Shown in pieces: positions 19,568 to 22,859 of a stretch of DNA of 22,859 bases; positions within the stretch are counted from its first letter, which is position 1, and each line of letters opens with the position of its first letter. The stretch is from a virus: IMG/VR virus record IMGVR_UViG_3300010354_009115, positions 1-22,859 of that record, one strand, 5' to 3'. The translations under genes were made by a program, and so were the position numbers. Under the pieces are notes generated by a model. It ran no database searches, had not been told where the DNA came from, and saw only the letters and a program-made list of their open reading frames with translations.

Positions 19568-21548
19568 ATGCTATGACGCTATTCGTTTCTCTACCAAACG
19601 CATCACGCTGTGATTGCTTATAGATAAAGGCATGAATGGTAGTTCCGCCCATTTGATCAGCAGTTGGTAGCACACTCATTGGTCCTGTTGGATGATTTGG
19701 ATCGCCTTCAGAAACTTCATCTGACATGTTATATACTTCTGGATTCATATCCATCTGCATATTACGATAAGACGCCATCATGTTCATTGGATCGGTTTGA
19801 CGAGATTGATATTCTAGTCCCGATCCCTTTAGATCTGGTTCTGCAGGTCCGCCTTTTCCGTTTCCAGGACCCTGCTTTACATTAACGGTTTCAGTCGTAT
19901 CTCTGCCCTTTAACCAGCTCATAGGATTCAATCTACTTCTTTGTGTTGGGCTTTGATATGAAAAATCTGTAGCATTGTCATCACCAATGCCGTTGTCTCC
20001 CATTTTTATAAATTTATACCATTCAGCAGTTCCCATTTGTTTGTTCTTTTTACCTTCTTCAGTGTTTTTCCATTTAAGGTATTCTTCTTTTAGAAATCTG
20101 CTTTCGTTAATTTTCTCAACTATGTCTTGATCGGTCATGCCATAAGGATTGAACAGTTCGGTATTACTATCGTCACGGTTTCTACGAAAACGCTGAGCTC
20201 TTGATGCTGATGCATTCCGAATTTCTTGTAATTCTTCTTCTGATACTTTTGCTGCTTCTGCCGCTTTGTACAATTCATCTTTCAACGCGTCCAAGAAATT
20301 TTCACCATCTATTATTGAACGACCCAAAGATCTACCAAGAAGACCGCCTGCTTGAGCGGCCAATATTCCGCCAGCCAAAGATCCTATAGGACCACCAAAT
20401 GCAGTGCCGACCATAGCGCCGACATTACCAGCAAGAAACGATCCTAATCCTTCAAACACAGATATCTGGAAATCTTTCCATGCTCTTTCTTTAGCTTCTT
20501 TTTCGTTTTCAGGAGTATTATAATATCTTTCAAATGCCAAAGCAGGAGCTGCAGCTGCCATAATAACATTAAGGGCGCCACCCAATTTTCCCAAGATTCC
20601 TGGATCAAACCCAAGAACGCCCTTAACGCTACTCATAATCTTTTCAGCAGCACCTTTCATTCCATGTTTAAGCGCAGCAGCTTTTACGTTAGGATCAGCT
20701 TTTGCATTAATGTTTTGTGGTGCTCCCGCTGGAACGTAACTTGGAGGCAACCCTCCCAACCTAGCAGTTGTTTTTCCAGATAGTCCTTCAATCCCTGCGC
20801 CAGAAACTCCTTGTGTTGGCGGCGTGTATGCCATAGAAATTCTAGCGGTAGGTTTTCCTGGAATTTCTATATTGATTGCTGGTGCTGGTGCCTTTGGTGG
20901 CGGACGGTTAGGGGTGGGTTTTTTTTCTGGCGTTCCTGGCTGTGTTCTCTGTGTTCTGTTTCTGGCGTTTTCTTGTAATTGATTAAGCACCCGTTGTCTG
21001 GCATTGACTATTCTTTCCCTAAGAGAAGGCTTCTTTGTGGGTTTTTCGTTTGGGTTTGGTTTAGTGCCTGGTTTATCTGGTTTATTTGGTTTATTTGGGT
21101 CTGGTTTAGTTCGAGGAATAACAGGAGGAATAACAGGAGGACCAAATCCAGTAATTTCCGCTTGAGTTGTTTCTGTAAACGGAAGATCTCCGCCTCCTTC
21201 ACCACCTTCACCACCAGCAAAATCAAATGAGATTGACTTAAGAGCATTTAGAAAATCATTACGCGATGATTCAATTTCTTTACGAAGATAGGTAAACTTG
21301 AAACGAATATTTTTATCTAAATCAGTAAGATCTCTAATAACTTTCTTGAAACCATCAACAGTTTTTGTAGATGAGTCGCGCAAATCCTGCAGCGAATCAT
21401 TAGTCTTACTCAGAAAAGACGAGAAATCGCTTATTGCAAGATTCAATAAATCGCTTGATACTTTGACCATATTATCGTTTGCTGCCATAGCAAACACGCT
21501 TGGTCTATCATATGATTGTGCCGCACCAACTAGATTTGAGATCGCCAT
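19566..21548 (-). CDS. Large probable virion protein, 660 aa
   Basis: No enzyme motif is seen. The N-terminal 110 residues are helical and coiled-coil-like (DLLNLAISDFSSFLSKTNDS, FKKVIRDLTDLDKNIRFKF). A Gly-rich hinge (AGGEGGEGGGD) and a long Pro/Lys/Asn linker follow (about 135-240). Next comes an Ala/Gly-rich hydrophobic part with a glycine-zipper stretch (about 377-420: GNVGAMVGTAFGGPIGSLAG), then a charged helical region and a disordered Met/Gly-rich end. The gene lies directly after a virion-type lysin gene (one base apart), so a baseplate, tail-hub or ejected protein is likely. The glycine zipper could insert into the host membrane during DNA entry. Start ATG 21548. Confidence 0.65.
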   Translation of the reverse strand: MAISNLVGAAQSYDRPSVFAMAANDNMVKVSSDLLNLAISDFSSFLSKTNDSLQDLRDSSTKTVDGFKKVIRDLTDLDKNIRFKFTYLRKEIESSRNDFLNALKSISFDFAGGEGGEGGGDLPFTETTQAEITGFGPPVIPPVIPRTKPDPNKPNKPDKPGTKPNPNEKPTKKPSLRERIVNARQRVLNQLQENARNRTQRTQPGTPEKKPTPNRPPPKAPAPAINIEIPGKPTARISMAYTPPTQGVSGAGIEGLSGKTTARLGGLPPSYVPAGAPQNINAKADPNVKAAALKHGMKGAAEKIMSSVKGVLGFDPGILGKLGGALNVIMAAAAPALAFERYYNTPENEKEAKERAWKDFQISVFEGLGSFLAGNVGAMVGTAFGGPIGSLAGGILAAQAGGLLGRSLGRSIIDGENFLDALKDELYKAAEAAKVSEEELQEIRNASASRAQRFRRNRDDSNTELFNPYGMTDQDIVEKINESRFLKEEYLKWKNTEEGKKNKQMGTAEWYKFIKMGDNGIGDDNATDFSYQSPTQRSRLNPMSWLKGRDTTETVNVKQGPGNGKGGPAEPDLKGSGLEYQSRQTDPMNMMASYRNMQMDMNPEVYNMSDEVSEGDPNHPTGPMSVLPTADQMGGTTIHAFIYKQSQRDAFGRETNSVIA

Positions 21549-21549
21549 C

Positions 21550-22859
21550 TTAGAATGCCCTCATCATTGCGCCAAATAAGGAAGTGGCGACTATCGGAAC
21601 AATAGCTGGTCCGATATCTGGCGCTTTTCTTATTGTTCTTGTTTTATTGATAATAATAGGTTTAATACCCATCATTCCAGGCATAGGTGCGCCTGCCATG
21701 AAACCAAACATTTGTGCTAGTCCAAACAAAGGCGATCCTACGAAAGGATTCATTGCCATTGTTGGAGCTCCCTGTGAAGCAACTTGACCTCCAGGACCAG
21801 GAACTGCTGTTGTGTTTCCAGGACCAGCAATCGGTTCTGTTGCGTTTGCTGCTTCTGCTGCTGGAATAGTTGCTGCTGATCCACCAAGCACTCCAAGCGG
21901 ATCAACTGGAGATCCGTTTTTCCGAATCTCAAAATGAAGATGCGGTCCCGTTGACATACCAGTGCTGCCAACTAGACCGATAACCTGACCTTGCTTTACT
22001 GGTTGCCCCACAGAAGTTCTAAATGCGTGTAAGTGAGCATAACGTGAGGTGGTACCATCGGCATGTTGTATTTCTACCATATTACCATAACCACCAGCAG
22101 GACCTGCACGAACAACATTACCGTCTGCTGTTGCTTTTACTGGAGTTCCTGTTGGTGCAGCATAATCAACGCCAGTGTGCATCCTACGAGTTTTCCTGAT
22201 AGGATGAATACGATAACCAAACTTACTTGATATTCTTGCGCCATCAACAGGAGATGTATATCCGCTTGATGCTCTTTGTGGTCCTCCTGGTGTGGCAGAA
22301 GCGGCAGCAGCATTAGCAGCTGGACCATCTACAGGAACATTTGGTTGATTAGCTAGTGATGTTGGAGAACCAGTTGGGGTTCCGCCTGCTAATCCCCCTC
22401 TTCGTAGAGTTTCGCGTTGAACTGAGCCTACAGTAACTAATCCAGGTCCAGCACTAATTGCAGCTGCTTGTCTGGATCTGCTTATTACGGTATTAGGATC
22501 ATCGTAATTTAATCTTCTTGCATTACCAGGAGCTAGCTGTAATGCCCACAATCTAGACGCGTCTTTTGATGCATCTCCTGTAAAAAATCCAGAAGAAACG
22601 CCTGCATTCCTAATATACTGTTCATATACCTTTAGTTGATCAGCAAAAGATCTTTGTTGATATTGTTCTGGAGTAAGAGATTGTCCGAGCGCAGTTCTAG
22701 TTAAATTAGGTATTTGTCTATCTTCTAGTTGGAATATGCCGTAATATCTGTTGCTTGCTCCGCCTCGTGTTGCTGGATTAAACGTGCCTCCACTTTCAAT
22801 ATTCAAAATACCTGTTAGCGCATTTGGATTTACGCCCAAACGAGCAGCAGTTTCTCTAA
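21550..22859 (-). CDS. Two-domain peptidoglycan hydrolase (transglycosylase-like plus M23), partial
   Basis: The frame enters from the right edge and ends at 21550. The first visible domain resembles lytic transglycosylases: NALTGILNIESGGTFNP with a likely catalytic Glu, NRYYGIFQL, and later LWALQLAPGNA. After an Ala/Gly/Pro linker comes an M23 endopeptidase: SSKFGYRIHPIRKTRRMHTG, then VDYAAPTGTPVKA, GYGNMVEIQHADG, and STGPHLHFEI, giving the zinc ligands H-x3-D and H-x-H. Such double hydrolases cut glycan and peptide and are usually part of the tail tip. A hydrophobic Met/Gly/Pro-rich C-terminus may be structural. The true start is beyond the window. Confidence 0.85.
   Translation of the reverse strand, partial: RETAARLGVNPNALTGILNIESGGTFNPATRGGASNRYYGIFQLEDRQIPNLTRTALGQSLTPEQYQQRSFADQLKVYEQYIRNAGVSSGFFTGDASKDASRLWALQLAPGNARRLNYDDPNTVISRSRQAAAISAGPGLVTVGSVQRETLRRGGLAGGTPTGSPTSLANQPNVPVDGPAANAAAASATPGGPQRASSGYTSPVDGARISSKFGYRIHPIRKTRRMHTGVDYAAPTGTPVKATADGNVVRAGPAGGYGNMVEIQHADGTTSRYAHLHAFRTSVGQPVKQGQVIGLVGSTGMSTGPHLHFEIRKNGSPVDPLGVLGGSAATIPAAEAANATEPIAGPGNTTAVPGPGGQVASQGAPTMAMNPFVGSPLFGLAQMFGFMAGAPMPGMMGIKPIIINKTRTIRKAPDIGPAIVPIVATSLFGAMMRAF

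Noticed and set aside
1-22859. tRNA genes, insertion sequences, integrase or attachment sites
   Set aside because: I saw no cloverleaf with a standard T-loop outside the tmRNA, no transposase or integrase motifs, and no terminal inverted repeats.

Overview
The window looks like part of a T4-like myovirus that infects an alphaproteobacterium, probably of the Rhizobiales. The evidence for T4-like is a gp33-gp59-gp32 replication/late-transcription block in T4 order, T4-type late promoters (TATAAATA) in front of two gene blocks, PhoH, ThyX, a ClpP-like protease, two 2-oxoglutarate oxygenases and compact overlapping genes. The evidence for the host is a circularly permuted tmRNA gene whose tag starts ANDN and ends LAA, as in alphaproteobacteria, and a secreted Cys-rich protein of a type common in rhizobia. 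Base composition is AT-rich throughout.

Layout. 1-4258: a run of small overlapping plus-strand genes, mostly unknown, with a DPPY methyltransferase, a FlbD-like protein and thyX. This stretch carries three signs of rearrangement: a decayed gene (385-585), a 48-bp direct repeat flanking the methyltransferase (2170/2803), and a leftover thyX 3' end (4175-4258). 4254-10710: a six-gene, fully overlapping or abutting operon behind a late promoter: csgF, csgG, a curlin-repeat protein, a FecR-domain protein, an adhesin-like protein with C-terminal curlin repeats, and a CHASE2-adenylate cyclase. 10717-11331: a prolyl-hydroxylase-like oxygenase. 11339-12174 (minus): three small overlapping genes, two of them paralogous one-TM proteins, behind their own late promoter. 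12247-14038: a small conserved T4-like protein, PhoH and a RecB-like exonuclease. 14024-14422: a promoter and the permuted tmRNA. 14438-17685: a secreted Cys-rich protein, two small unknowns, KdsA (KDO-8-phosphate synthase), a ClpP-like protease, a cupin-DUF1289 fusion and a second oxygenase. 17682-19567: gp33, gp59, a promoter, gp32 and a rho-independent terminator. 19566-22859 (minus): a large probable virion protein and a two-domain lysin (transglycosylase-like plus M23) that runs off the end.

The most striking content is the 4254-10710 operon. It joins an outer-membrane amyloid secretion pore (CsgG/CsgF), two secreted amyloid-repeat substrates (one carrying a large non-amyloid domain), a periplasmic FecR protein that itself ends in a curlin-like unit, and a membrane cyclase with a periplasmic CHASE2 sensor and intact catalytic residues. 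The late promoter in front suggests expression late in infection. A reasonable inference is that infected cells secrete amyloid fibres through a phage-made pore and sense this, or the cell surface, to raise cyclic AMP; the sequence alone does not prove this.

Functions were assigned by reading motifs, not by database search.
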